Shown here one piece after another: positions 36,535 through 46,050 of a stretch of 64,000 nt of DNA. The stretch's first letter is position 1, and each line of letters starts with the position of its first letter. The notes under the pieces are model-generated. The model ran no database searches. It had not been told where the DNA came from and saw nothing but the letters and a program-made list of their open reading frames with translations. A program made the position numbers and the translations under genes. The DNA comes from Martinezella rhizogenes (GTDB taxonomy: Bacteria; Pseudomonadota; Alphaproteobacteria; Rhizobiales; Rhizobiaceae): positions 248,001 through 312,000 of the forward strand of contig JAAMEZ010000058.1 in assembly GCA_013322215.1 (NCBI GenBank), in the 5' to 3' direction.

Positions 36535-36581
36535 ATACTATATTTAGTGTTTGCAGCCACCATCACCACAAGATACAGGAA
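36535..36581 (+). promoter_or_regulatory. NrdR box pair upstream of nrdJ
   Basis: ATACTATATTTAGTGT (36,535-36,550) matches the NrdR consensus ACACTATATATAGTGT at 14 of 16 positions. A degenerate second copy (CCACAAGATACAGGAA, 36,566-36,581; 9 of 16) starts 31 bases later, the spacing at which NrdR boxes are normally paired. The start codon lies 166 bases beyond the first box. Confidence 0.75.
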
Positions 36582-36716
36582 AGACATCTCCGGATGACAC
36601 CTCCTGTCAGAAAGCGGATCAGAGACTGGCTGCGCGTTGAATTCGCGATGCCGGAATGAGAATATCTGCGCCCAGTTTTCATGCGGGCGCGCACCAACGA
36701 ATGAAGGATTGGGACC

Positions 36717-39700
36717 ATGCGCATCGAACGTCGTTTTACGAAGGCCGGCCAGTCACCTTATGCGGAGATAGAGTTCCGCAAGGCGACGAGCGAGATCAAG
36801 AATCCTGACGGTTCGATCGTGTTCCGCCTCGAAAACATCGACGTACCCGCGCAGTTCTCGCAGGTTGCCGCCGATATTCTGGCACAGAAGTATTTCCGCA
36901 AGGCTGGCGTTCCCGCCAAACTCAAGAAGGTTGAGGAAAACGACGTTCCTTCCTTCCTGTGGCGTTCCGTGCCCGACGATGCCGCCATGAAGGATCTGCC
37001 CAAGGATCAGCAGAGCGGCTCGGAAACTGATGCGCGTCAGGTCTTCGACCGCCTCGCCGGCACCTGGACCTACTGGGGCTGGAAGGGCGGCTACTTCTCC
37101 TCTGAAGAAGATGCGTCCGCCTTCTGCGACGAGCTTGCCTATATGCTCGCCACCCAGCGCGTCGCACCGAATTCGCCGCAGTGGTTCAACACCGGCATGC
37201 ACTGGGCCTACGGCATCGACGGTCCTGGCCAGGGCCACTATTATGTCGACCCGTTCACCGGCAAGCTCACCAAGTCCAAGTCGGCCTATGAGCATCCGCA
37301 GCCGCATGCCTGCTTCATCCAGTCCGTCGAGGACGATCTCGTCAACGAAGGCGGCATCATGGACCTTTGGGTTCGCGAAGCCCGTCTCTTCAAGTATGGT
37401 TCCGGCACCGGCTCGAACTTCTCGATGCTGCGCGCCGAAGGCGAAAAGCTTTCCGGCGGCGGACGCTCTTCCGGCCTAATGAGCTTCCTCAAGATTGGCG
37501 ACCGCGCTGCCGGCGCCATCAAATCGGGCGGCACAACGCGACGCGCCGCCAAGATGGTCGTCGTCGACATCGACCATCCGGATATCGAGGACTACATCAA
37601 CTGGAAGGTCAAGGAAGAGCAGAAGGTTGCTGCCCTCGTTACCGGCTCGAAGATCGTCGCCAAGCATCTGAAGGCGATCATGAAGGCGACGGTCAATTGC
37701 GAAGGCGACAACGACGATTGCTTCGACCCGGCCAAGAACCCTGCCCTCAAGCGCGAGATCCGCGCCGCCAAGAAGGACCAGGTTCCGGAAAACTACGTCC
37801 AGCGCGTCATCCAGTTCGCCCGCCAGGGCTATACGGATCTCGAATTCAAGACCTACGACACGGATTGGGATTCGGAAGCCTATCTCACCGTCTCGGGCCA
37901 GAACTCCAACAACTCGGTCTCGATCAAGGACGACTTCCTGCGCGCCGTCGAGAATGATGGCGAATGGCACCTGACCGCCCGCAAGGACGGCAAGGTCGTC
38001 AAAACGCTGAAGGCCCGCGACCTGTGGGAATCCATCTCCTACGCCGCCTGGGCATCGGCCGATCCGGGCCTGCACTTCAACACGACGATGAACGACTGGC
38101 ACACCAGCCCGGCTGCCGGCCCGATCCGCGCATCCAATCCGTGCTCGGAATACATGTTCCTCGACGACACGGCTTGCAACCTCGCCTCGCTGAACCTGAT
38201 GACCTTCAAGGATGCAGCGACGAAGCGCATCAACATCGCCGATTACGAACACGCCGTCCGTCTCTGGACCGTCGTTCTCGAAGTCTCCGTGATGATGGCG
38301 CAGTTCCCCTCGCGCCGTATCGCCGAGCTTTCCTACGAATACCGCACGCTCGGCCTCGGCTACGCCAATATCGGCGGCCTGCTGATGTCGTCGGGCATTC
38401 CCTATGACAGCGACGAAGCCCGCGCCATCGCCGGCTCGCTGACCGCGATCATGACCGGCATCGCCTATGCGACCTCAGCCGAAATGGCCTCCGAGCTCGG
38501 GACGTTCCCGATGTTCAAGCCGAACCGCGAGAACATGCTGCGCGTCATCCGCAACCATCGCCGCGCCGCTTACGGCGAGACCTCGGGCTATGAGAGCCTG
38601 TCCGTCAATCCGGTGGCGCTCATCCATTCCGACAATCCGGACCAGGATCTCGTTGCCCATGCCAAGGCTGCCTGGGACAAGGCGTTGGAACTCGGCGAAA
38701 AGCACGGCTACCGCAACGCACAGGCAACCGTTATCGCGCCGACCGGCACGATCGGCCTCGTCATGGATTGCGACACGACCGGTATCGAGCCGGACTTCGC
38801 CCTGGTAAAGTTCAAGAAGCTTGCCGGCGGCGGCTACTTCAAGATCATCAACCGCGCCGTTCCGGAAGCGCTGCGCACGCTCGGCTACTCCGAAAGCCAG
38901 ATCGCCGAGATCGAGGCTTATGCAGTCGGCCACGGCAACCTGAATCAGGCTCCGGCCATCAACCCCTCGACGCTGAAGGCCAAGGGCTTTACGGCCGAGA
39001 AGGTCGATGCCGTCAACGCCGCGCTCAAGAGCGCCTTCGACATCAAGTTCGTCTTCAACCAGTGGACGCTCGGCGCCGACTTCCTGAAGGGCACGCTGAA
39101 GGTTTCCGACGAGCAGATGGCCGACATGAGCTTCAACCTGCTCGACCATCTCGGCTTCTCCAAGAAGGACATCGAGGCTGCGAACATCCACGTTTGCGGT
39201 GCGATGACGCTGGAAGGCGCGCCGTTCCTGAAGAACGAGCACCTCGCCGTCTTCGATTGCGCCAATCCGTGCGGCAAGATCGGCAAGCGCTACCTCTCGG
39301 TCGAAAGCCACATCCGCATGATGGCGGCAGCTCAGCCCTTCATCTCGGGCGCCATCTCCAAGACGATCAACATGGCCAACGAAGCAACCGTCGAGGATTG
39401 CAAGAACGCCTACATGCTCTCCTGGAAGCTCGGCCTGAAGGCGAACGCTCTCTACCGCGATGGCTCCAAGCTCAGCCAGCCGCTGAACGCCTCGCTGATC
39501 GAGGACGACAGCGACGAGGATGCGCTGGAAGAATTCCTGCAGGCCCCGGCAGCCGCACAGGCCGTCACCATCACGGAAAAGATCGTCGAGCGCGTGATCG
39601 AAAAGGTCGTCCGCACGCAGGAAAAGCTGCCGAGCCGCCGCAAGGGTTACACCCAGAAGGCCAAGATCGGCGGTCACACCATCTTCCTGCGCACCGGCGA

Positions 39701-40523
39701 ATATGACGACGGCCGTCTCGGCGAAATCTTCCTTGATATGAACAAGGAAGGCTCTGCCCTGCGCGCCTTCATCAACAACTTCGCCATCTCCGTTTCGCTC
39801 GGCTTGCAGTATGGCGTGCCGCTCGAAGAATATGTCGACGCCTTCACCTTCACCAAGTTCGAGCCGGCCGGCATCGTGACTGGCAATGACGCCATCAAGA
39901 ACGCCACGTCGATCCTCGACTACGTGTTCCGCGAACTGGCGATCTCCTATCTCAGCCGTCACGACCTTGCCCATGTCGACACGTCCGACTTCAACAACAC
40001 GGCGCTTGGCCGCGGTGTTTCCGAAGGCAAGGCCGACGTCGTCTCGAAGGGCCTGACCCGCGGATACAAGCCGACGCTGGTTCCGACATCGGGCGAGCGT
40101 CCGGCAGCCGAAGTCAAGGGTTCGGCAACCGCCGCCCCGGCTCGCGCCGCCTCGCTTTCGACTGTGACAGCCTTTGCCGGCAACACTGTGCGTAAGCTGG
40201 AACCGGCCGGCGCCGTCTCCACCTCCGAAGTCGTCGCCTTCAAGCGCGATTACGAAGAGCGAGCAAAGGAACTGGCCGAAGAGATTGCAGAAGAACTGGC
40301 AAGCGAAACGACGGAAACCACGGGCCTCTTCAGCGACAAGGCCGCAAGCGACGCGGCAGCCGCGAAGACCGAGGCCAAGAAGCTGGAATCCGAACGCCGC
40401 GCCCGCTCCATCATGCAGGGCTACACCGGCAACATGTGCACCGAGTGCCAGAACTTCACGATGGTCCGCAACGGCACCTGCGAAAAGTGCGACACTTGCG
40501 GCGCGACGAGCGGCTGCAGCTGA
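36717..40523 (+). CDS. nrdJ: adenosylcobalamin-dependent ribonucleotide reductase
   Basis: A 1268-aa class II ribonucleotide reductase that makes deoxynucleotides with a radical generated from vitamin B12, without needing oxygen. Landmarks are the N-terminal RRFTKAGQSPYAEIEFRKAT, RVAPNSPQWFNTG, the HACFIQSVEDD region (first active-site Cys), NPCSEYMFLDDTACNLASLNL with the radical and partner residues, PTGTIGLVMDCDTTG, and the C-terminal CTECQNF and CEKCDTCGATSGCS redox tail. A roughly 200-aa linker of low complexity (residues 1100-1230) precedes the Cys-rich tail, which is usual for the long rhizobial form. AAGGA nine bases before ATG 36,717 supports the start. An NrdR box lies upstream and a terminator downstream. 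Confidence 0.96.
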   Translation: MRIERRFTKAGQSPYAEIEFRKATSEIKNPDGSIVFRLENIDVPAQFSQVAADILAQKYFRKAGVPAKLKKVEENDVPSFLWRSVPDDAAMKDLPKDQQSGSETDARQVFDRLAGTWTYWGWKGGYFSSEEDASAFCDELAYMLATQRVAPNSPQWFNTGMHWAYGIDGPGQGHYYVDPFTGKLTKSKSAYEHPQPHACFIQSVEDDLVNEGGIMDLWVREARLFKYGSGTGSNFSMLRAEGEKLSGGGRSSGLMSFLKIGDRAAGAIKSGGTTRRAAKMVVVDIDHPDIEDYINWKVKEEQKVAALVTGSKIVAKHLKAIMKATVNCEGDNDDCFDPAKNPALKREIRAAKKDQVPENYVQRVIQFARQGYTDLEFKTYDTDWDSEAYLTVSGQNSNNSVSIKDDFLRAVENDGEWHLTARKDGKVVKTLKARDLWESISYAAWASADPGLHFNTTMNDWHTSPAAGPIRASNPCSEYMFLDDTACNLASLNLMTFKDAATKRINIADYEHAVRLWTVVLEVSVMMAQFPSRRIAELSYEYRTLGLGYANIGGLLMSSGIPYDSDEARAIAGSLTAIMTGIAYATSAEMASELGTFPMFKPNRENMLRVIRNHRRAAYGETSGYESLSVNPVALIHSDNPDQDLVAHAKAAWDKALELGEKHGYRNAQATVIAPTGTIGLVMDCDTTGIEPDFALVKFKKLAGGGYFKIINRAVPEALRTLGYSESQIAEIEAYAVGHGNLNQAPAINPSTLKAKGFTAEKVDAVNAALKSAFDIKFVFNQWTLGADFLKGTLKVSDEQMADMSFNLLDHLGFSKKDIEAANIHVCGAMTLEGAPFLKNEHLAVFDCANPCGKIGKRYLSVESHIRMMAAAQPFISGAISKTINMANEATVEDCKNAYMLSWKLGLKANALYRDGSKLSQPLNASLIEDDSDEDALEEFLQAPAAAQAVTITEKIVERVIEKVVRTQEKLPSRRKGYTQKAKIGGHTIFLRTGEYDDGRLGEIFLDMNKEGSALRAFINNFAISVSLGLQYGVPLEEYVDAFTFTKFEPAGIVTGNDAIKNATSILDYVFRELAISYLSRHDLAHVDTSDFNNTALGRGVSEGKADVVSKGLTRGYKPTLVPTSGERPAAEVKGSATAAPARAASLSTVTAFAGNTVRKLEPAGAVSTSEVVAFKRDYEERAKELAEEIAEELASETTETTGLFSDKAASDAAAAKTEAKKLESERRARSIMQGYTGNMCTECQNFTMVRNGTCEKCDTCGATSGCS

Positions 40524-40891
40524 GTGTTCAACTGATCGCCTAGGATGACGTGAACTTTGTCGTATCGACATTACGTTTGTCGCAAAGTCAGTGTCATCAT
40601 CCAAACGTTCACCGGGTCCGCAATGGCCCGGTGAATTCGTTTCGGAGCTATCATCGTGGCTGGTTGCCTCGCACGCCCGCCCGCATACATTCGAGTACGC
40701 ACCTTGTTAGGAAACGTTCGGCTCGATAGCGAGGAATCGCAGCCTTGAGGGACGCGGCAAGCTTCCGAATATCCCTAGAGCAGAGGTAACAACGTCAACT
40801 TGCCGGGTTTGCTAAGTTCGAGTTAATTGGCCTTGTCCGCGCCTGCGGCCAAAACAGGTTCAGCACCTATAATGCGCCAAGGGTATCAACA
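40524..40891. other. gene-free spacer nrdJ / APH-like gene
   Basis: About 370 bases holding the nrdJ terminator and presumably the promoter of the next gene. Nothing else could be supported. Confidence 0.5.
40608..40642 (+). terminator. terminator of nrdJ
   Basis: TTCACCGGG (40,608-40,616) and CCCGGTGAA (40,627-40,635) form a perfect 9-bp stem with a 10-base loop, followed by TTCGTTT. It lies 85 bases after the stop. Confidence 0.7.
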
Positions 40892-41626
40892 ATGGGATGG
40901 GAAACACTCGGGCAATGGGGTGAAGACGCGGTTCGCATCGAACCACTTACCGGTGGAGTTGCCAACGACGTGTGGCGCGTTCGCGTCGATGGGCAGGTTG
41001 CGGTCGGTCGTCTCGGCTCCAGAGCCGACGCTGATCTCGCATGGGAAACCGAGCTACTCCAACACCTCGCCCGTGAAGGTATGACCGTTCCGGTGCCGAT
41101 CCCGACGGTGGATGGCCGGCTCTTCGTGGATGGTCTGGTGGTGATGAAATATTTGGAGGGCGTGCCGCCCGAGACGGGCGCCGACTGGCGTCGCGTTGCC
41201 GACACGCTCCGTGAGCTGCACCGGTTGACGCAGGGCTGGCCACAGCGTCCAGGCTGGCGATCGTCGACCGACCTCCTGCATGTCGAGATGGGAACAAGGG
41301 TAAACCTTGCTGCGATGCCGCGCGAGGGCGTTATTCGATGTCGAGCAGCGTGGGCGCGGCTCGTCGGGCGTCAGACATGCGTCGTCCACGGGAACCCCAA
41401 CAACCCTGGCAACGTTCGCATAACGGCAGATCGCGTCGCGTTGATCGACTGGGATGAGTCGCATGTCGACGTTCCAGACCTTGACCTCGTGTTGCCTGAC
41501 AATGCTGCCGACCTTGACGAAGGTGCCTATGATATCGCCGCGCAGGCGTCAGCCGCATGGGAGGCTGCTGTCTGTTGGCGCGACGAATACGCGATCAAGC
41601 GGCTTGCCGAAGTTCGAGCAGTCTGA
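40892..41626 (+). CDS. APH-like phosphotransferase with altered catalytic motif
   Basis: A 244-aa protein of the aminoglycoside phosphotransferase/choline kinase-like fold. The N-lobe contains LTGGVANDVWRVRVDGQVAVG. The hinge and C-lobe contain VVMKYLEGVPPE, VVHGNPNNPGN, and VALIDWDESHVDVPDLDLVL. In this superfamily the catalytic loop reads HGDxxxxN; here the Asp is Asn168 (codon AAC), a single-base change from GAC. The metal-binding Asp in IDWDE is kept. Either the enzyme is inactive or it is a pseudo-kinase that still binds ATP. The sequence recalls actinobacterial homologues, so transfer is possible. The start has only a weak AGGG upstream. Confidence 0.78.
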   Translation: MGWETLGQWGEDAVRIEPLTGGVANDVWRVRVDGQVAVGRLGSRADADLAWETELLQHLAREGMTVPVPIPTVDGRLFVDGLVVMKYLEGVPPETGADWRRVADTLRELHRLTQGWPQRPGWRSSTDLLHVEMGTRVNLAAMPREGVIRCRAAWARLVGRQTCVVHGNPNNPGNVRITADRVALIDWDESHVDVPDLDLVLPDNAADLDEGAYDIAAQASAAWEAAVCWRDEYAIKRLAEVRAV

Positions 41627-41742
41627 ACGATGTCGGCGGCATGACGGAAGCCCTCGGCTTTATCGCCGTTCACGCCAAAGCATCTCAATTGCCCGATTTC
41701 GGCCACGAAACCGGCGGGAAATGATCCATTTTCATTGAAATT

Positions 41743-41766
41743 GTTGCTGCAGCAATATGCAGCAAC
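41743..41766. repeat. perfect 9-bp stem-loop
   Basis: GTTGCTGCA (41,743-41,751) and TGCAGCAAC (41,758-41,766) flank GCAATA. No T-run follows on either strand. It lies between the APH-like gene and the acyltransferase and may be an operator or a transcript-stabilising hairpin. Confidence 0.5.
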
Positions 41767-41885
41767 ATTCGGTCTGCCGAGCCTCAAACCCGTCACGCAC
41801 GGTGCCCGGCCTTTCGACGCATTTTATCGCTGAATCTGGCCCTTGGGGCATCGGAGATAGCAGTTCAATCGTGTGAGGCACCGCT

Positions 41886-42884
41886 TTGAAAACCGGCAGC
41901 GATATCGCGAGCATTCAATATCTGCGGGCCATCGCCGCAATTTCCGTTCTTTGCTTCCATGTCTGCGAAACATACGGCCTGGACTTCAAGAGCGGAGCGG
42001 CGGGCGTCGATATATTCTTCGTCATCAGCGGCTTCATCATGTGGGTCACGACCGATGGAAGATCGCTCGGCCCTCAGGAATTCATGTGGCGCCGGCTCAT
42101 CAGGATCGTGCCGCTCTACTGGATTGCGACGGCAGCAACCTTCGTCGTCGCCGTGCTGAAACCGCAATTCTTCTTCGACACGAATTCGAGCATCGAGAAT
42201 TTGATCGGCTCGCTGTTCTTCGTGCCCTTCATGAAGGACGAAGCCCTGCACCCTGTCGTCGAGCAGGGATGGACGCTCTCCTACGAGATGTTCTTCTATC
42301 TCGTCTTTTCGATTTCCCTGCTTCTGCCTGAGTTCAGGCGGCTATGGTTCCTGATGGTGGCCCTGGTGACCATCGTGATTGCGCATTACCTGCTGCCTTC
42401 CGGCTATCTCAGTGTTTTCACACAGCCGGTCATTCTGGAATTCGCCGCCGGCATCGTCATCGGGCGCCTGTGGAAACGGGGCTTTTGGCTGCCTTTTCCC
42501 GTTGCCATCGGCTTGATGATCGTCGGGGTCGTGCTGCTGGTGGCAAGCGACCCGCTGATCCATCTGGAACGGGCTGTGCGCTGGGGCATACCGGCAGTGT
42601 TGCTACTGTCGGGCGCTGTTTTCGCCGAGCGGGAACGAGGTGTGCCGCAGCTGGCATTCCTGCATTTCCTGGGGGATGCCTCCTATTCCATCTATGTCTG
42701 GCATGTGCTGACCGGCATCCTGGTCACGGCGCTGCTTTTGCGCGTCGGGGTGCCGCACGGTATGCAGCCTGTGCCCATCGCAGTGGGCTCGCTGGCCTTT
42801 GCCATCGTTTGCTACGTGTGCATCGAGCGCCCGATACAGCGAAAAATGCGATCGTCGCGCCCGCGGCCGGCCTATCGCAGCTGA
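41886..42884 (+). CDS. ExoZ/OafA-like membrane acyltransferase (family 3)
   Basis: A 332-aa integral-membrane acyltransferase with about ten helices. The opening SIQYLRAIAAISVLCFHVCE contains the family's active-site His. AAGVDIFFVISGFIMW and WRRLIRIVPLYW follow in conserved order, and the C-terminal half has LGDASYSIYVWHVL and CIERPIQ. Such proteins acetylate or succinylate exopolysaccharide, LPS or Nod-factor sugars; this one is closest in size and motif order to rhizobial ExoZ. The TTG at 41,886 has GAGG eight bases upstream. No exo cluster is nearby. Confidence 0.85.
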   Translation: MKTGSDIASIQYLRAIAAISVLCFHVCETYGLDFKSGAAGVDIFFVISGFIMWVTTDGRSLGPQEFMWRRLIRIVPLYWIATAATFVVAVLKPQFFFDTNSSIENLIGSLFFVPFMKDEALHPVVEQGWTLSYEMFFYLVFSISLLLPEFRRLWFLMVALVTIVIAHYLLPSGYLSVFTQPVILEFAAGIVIGRLWKRGFWLPFPVAIGLMIVGVVLLVASDPLIHLERAVRWGIPAVLLLSGAVFAERERGVPQLAFLHFLGDASYSIYVWHVLTGILVTALLLRVGVPHGMQPVPIAVGSLAFAIVCYVCIERPIQRKMRSSRPRPAYRS

Positions 42885-42977
42885 CGCATGAAAGTGGCCG
42901 AACAGATCTCAGCGGACCGAAATGCATCAGGCTGCAATGGCATGCAGTCGCCATAGGGATCGACAACTCGAAGAGAC

Positions 42978-44105
42978 TTACGGCACCGCTCCGGATACTT
43001 TTGCCGTCCCATCGATAACCGGGCAGGCTGGCGGCACCGGTCGATCAAACAGGACGGCAATGCCGCAATCCGAGGTGAACATCGCCTCGTCGTCATGCCC
43101 CACGCCCGGCACCTCGACGACCTTCTGATTGAGATCGGATGGATGCCGCTTCTTCATGTAGTCGAAATAGGTCAGCCCGCGCGCAAACCGGTATGGCCCT
43201 TGTGCCATCGCCCCACAGGAGCGGTCGATAAAATGGGTGTAGGGATTGGTGTCCGCCTGCCCCAGCAGATAAACAACGTCGCGCGCCGCATATCTGCTTT
43301 CGAGAAGCTTCTGGTCCTGCGAGGCGATGTATGGCGGTGCGCTGGCGAGCCCATATCGCCATTGCGTCGCCTTCGGGCATGATTCGAGCCCCGACTGCTG
43401 ATCCTGCAAGGCCGGTCGCTCATTGTCGAAATAGACATAGCTCGACGGATTGGCGACGAGATAACGAACGGCGATGCCGGCGCTCGTCAGATTTTCGGCC
43501 TCCCGTCCAACCACGGCATAGCGCTGAACCAATTGTGCTCCTGCCGAGTGCCCCATCACGACGATGGTCTTCAGCGAAGGATACAGGCGACGATCGGTAA
43601 AATGCCGCAGCAGGGCATCGAGCGCGGAGAAGGAGCTGATCGGCGCCGGCTGACGCGCGGCGTCTCCACTTTTCCAACCGTTCTGCGTCCAGGCCAGCGT
43701 CTGCGCAGACAGCGAGAAGGCATTCACATCCGGTCTTATGAGGAATTGCGGCGCGACCACCATCGTACCATCGGCGAGATCGCCGGCCTTTGCGAGCAGC
43801 TCCTGCCCGGTTGCGTAATAGGCATCGGCGTTTCGGAGCGTGCCGTGGACTATGATCAGCACCTTCGTCACGTCAGGCGACGCCGCTTCGATCGCGTGAT
43901 CCGCGTAGACCGGCAGCTCTCCCTTCCCCTCGGGCGTATCGAGAAGCAAGCGCTGATCTGCGACTTCCTTGACGGGTTCTTCGAGCCGCGCGTGTTGGGA
44001 AGTCGTATTGGCCGACTGGACTTCGCCTGACATGCCGATGGCGATCAGTGCTGCGATCGTCAGTCGGGCGCAAACCCGGCCCTGAATGCTTCTCATAATC
44101 TTCAT
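42978..44105 (-). CDS. secreted alpha/beta hydrolase
   Basis: A 375-aa hydrolase with an N-terminal signal (residues 4-32, CARLTIAALIAIGMSGEVQS). The oxyanion region is VLIIVHGTLRNADAYY, the nucleophile elbow GHSAGAQ, the acid LLGQADTNPYTH, and the catalytic His VPGVGHDDEAMF. The layout resembles periplasmic esterases or depolymerases; the substrate is unknown. The start at 44,105 is uncertain because the RBS is weak; 44,096 is an alternative. It is convergent with the acyltransferase. Confidence 0.8.
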   Translation of the reverse strand: MKIMRSIQGRVCARLTIAALIAIGMSGEVQSANTTSQHARLEEPVKEVADQRLLLDTPEGKGELPVYADHAIEAASPDVTKVLIIVHGTLRNADAYYATGQELLAKAGDLADGTMVVAPQFLIRPDVNAFSLSAQTLAWTQNGWKSGDAARQPAPISSFSALDALLRHFTDRRLYPSLKTIVVMGHSAGAQLVQRYAVVGREAENLTSAGIAVRYLVANPSSYVYFDNERPALQDQQSGLESCPKATQWRYGLASAPPYIASQDQKLLESRYAARDVVYLLGQADTNPYTHFIDRSCGAMAQGPYRFARGLTYFDYMKKRHPSDLNQKVVEVPGVGHDDEAMFTSDCGIAVLFDRPVPPACPVIDGTAKVSGAVP

Positions 44106-44409
44106 CTGTAAAAACTCGGCTGGGACGGATGACAATGAATATAGCGACTTCCAACCAAGCGGAAGACAGCCGGCGATCCGATCAAGCGCCGATCCTGCTG
44201 AAAGCCATGCTGCTTGAACGAGCGCGTGGACAAGAATCCGTCGCCCCGGCGAAAGTTTCTCTCCCGCATGGCAGATAGGCGGACCGGAAATTGTCGCCTA
44301 TGAACCTCAGTTCGCTATCGATCTCACATCTCCGCCCGAAAAGCTGCGACAGAGCGCGCAACCCGTGGCATAAGGCCCCCGAAAAACTTTCTTCGGGCCA
44401 CGCGTAACC

Positions 44410-46032
44410 ATGATTCGTATCGAGAATATCAGCAAGCAGAACAGCCATCGCATCCTCTTCATCGAGGCATCTGCGGCGCTCAACAGAGGCGAGAGCGTCG
44501 GGCTCGTCGGGCCGAACGGCGCCGGCAAGACGACGCTTTTCCGGATGATTACCGGACAGGAGCTACCCGACGAGGGCCAGGTCTCCACCGATAAGGGCGT
44601 CACCATCGGCTACTTCAATCAGGATGTCGGTGAGATGGAAGGCCGCAGCGCCGTCTCCGAAGTGATGGAAGGCGCCGGTCCCGTCAGCGCTGTTGCCGCA
44701 GAGTTGCGGGAGCTGGAAGCCGCGATGAGCGACCCCGACCAGGCCGACAAGATGGATGAGATCATCGAGCGTTACGGCGAAGTGCAGGCGCGCTATGAAG
44801 AGCTCGACGGCTATGCGCTCGAGGGCCGCGCCCGCGAAGTGCTGGCGGGCCTGAGCTTCAGCCAGGAGATGATGGACGGCGATGTCGGCGGGCTTTCGGG
44901 CGGCTGGAAAATGCGCGTGGCATTGGCCCGCATCCTTTTGATGCGTCCCGACGTCATGCTGCTCGACGAGCCGAGCAACCATCTGGATCTCGAGAGCCTG
45001 ATCTGGCTCGAATCCTTCCTGAAGGGCTATGAAGGCGCGCTTTTGATGACCTCGCACGACCGCGAGTTCATGAACCGCATCGTCACCAAGATCATCGAAA
45101 TCGATGCCGGCAACCTGACCAGTTATTCGGGCGACTATGAGTTCTACGAGCAGCAGCGGGCGCAGAACGAAAAGCAGCAGCAGGCGCAATTTGAACGCCA
45201 GCAGGCCATGCTTGCCAAGGAAATCAAATTCATCGAGCGCTTCAAGGCGCGCGCCTCGCATGCCTCGCAGGTGCAGAGCCGCGTGAAGAAGCTGGAAAAG
45301 ATCGATCGCGTCGAGCCGCCGAAGCGCCGCCAGACCGTTGCCTTCGAATTCCAGCCGGCACCGCGCTCGGGCGAAGACGTGGCCGTGCTGAAGAATGTCC
45401 ACAAGAAGTATGGCAGCCGCAGCATCTATGAAGGGCTTGATTTCATGGTTCGCCGCCGCGAGCGCTGGTGCATCATGGGAATCAACGGCGCCGGCAAATC
45501 GACGCTTCTGAAGCTCGTCGCAGGTTCTACACAGCCAGATGAAGGCAGTGTCGCGCTCGGCGCCAGCGTCAAGATGGGCTATTTCGCCCAGCACGCCATG
45601 GATCTGCTGGATGGAGAGCGCACCGTGTTTCAGCAGCTCGAACATGATTTTCCGCAGGCAGGCCAAGGCTCGCTGCGGGCGCTTGCCGGCTGCTTCGGCT
45701 TCTCCGGCGACGATGTCGAAAAGAAATGCCGGGTGCTGTCGGGCGGCGAGAAGGCGCGGCTCGTCATGGCGATCATGCTTTTCGACCCGCCGAACCTGCT
45801 GGTGCTGGACGAGCCGACCAACCATCTCGATCTCGACACCAAGGAAATGCTGATCGAGGCGCTGTCGCAATATGAAGGCACGATGCTGTTCGTCTCGCAC
45901 GACCGGCATTTCCTGGCAGCGCTCTCCAATCGCGTGCTGGAGCTGACACCGGAAGGCATCCATCAATATGCCGGCGGCTACACGGAATATGTGGAGCGCA
46001 CCGGTTACGAGGCGCCTGGCCTTAGAAGCTGA
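44410..46032 (+). CDS. ABC-F family ATPase
   Basis: A 540-aa cytoplasmic protein with two ABC domains and no membrane segments. The first has Walker A GPNGAGKTT, signature LSGGWKMRVALARILL and Walker B MLLDEPSNHLDLES. The inter-domain linker (residues 240-310) is rich in Gln/Lys and matches the P-site tRNA interaction motif region of ABC-F proteins. The second has GINGAGKST, LSGGEKARLVMAIMLF and LVLDEPTNHLDLDT. ABC-F proteins bind the ribosomal E-site and modulate translation or antibiotic resistance. It is closest to the YbiT/Uup-type general group; the exact subfamily is not certain. It ends 18 bases from the stop of the convergent OmpA-like gene. Confidence 0.9.
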   Translation: MIRIENISKQNSHRILFIEASAALNRGESVGLVGPNGAGKTTLFRMITGQELPDEGQVSTDKGVTIGYFNQDVGEMEGRSAVSEVMEGAGPVSAVAAELRELEAAMSDPDQADKMDEIIERYGEVQARYEELDGYALEGRAREVLAGLSFSQEMMDGDVGGLSGGWKMRVALARILLMRPDVMLLDEPSNHLDLESLIWLESFLKGYEGALLMTSHDREFMNRIVTKIIEIDAGNLTSYSGDYEFYEQQRAQNEKQQQAQFERQQAMLAKEIKFIERFKARASHASQVQSRVKKLEKIDRVEPPKRRQTVAFEFQPAPRSGEDVAVLKNVHKKYGSRSIYEGLDFMVRRRERWCIMGINGAGKSTLLKLVAGSTQPDEGSVALGASVKMGYFAQHAMDLLDGERTVFQQLEHDFPQAGQGSLRALAGCFGFSGDDVEKKCRVLSGGEKARLVMAIMLFDPPNLLVLDEPTNHLDLDTKEMLIEALSQYEGTMLFVSHDRHFLAALSNRVLELTPEGIHQYAGGYTEYVERTGYEAPGLRS

Positions 46033-46050
46033 GAGTTCGCGGACCCAGCG

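Larger units (their letters stand above)
35945..36716. other. long gene-free region upstream of nrdJ
   Basis: About 770 bases. It contains a likely gpt terminator (36,022-36,041), a GC-rich hairpin at 36,438-36,464 (GGCGGTTCACC with GGTGACCGCC, then GAGAGGGTTTTTG), and an NrdR box pair. No B12-riboswitch consensus (B12 box) was seen despite the cobalamin-dependent product. No coding frame is convincing. Confidence 0.5.

Noticed and set aside
35945..36716. Cobalamin riboswitch upstream of nrdJ
   Set aside because: No B12-box consensus or matching helical arrangement was found; an NrdR box explains control better.
38475..40604. A 709-codon open frame antisense to nrdJ
   Set aside because: Low-complexity composition with no recognisable domain, lying opposite a conserved enzyme; antisense frames stay open in GC-rich genes.
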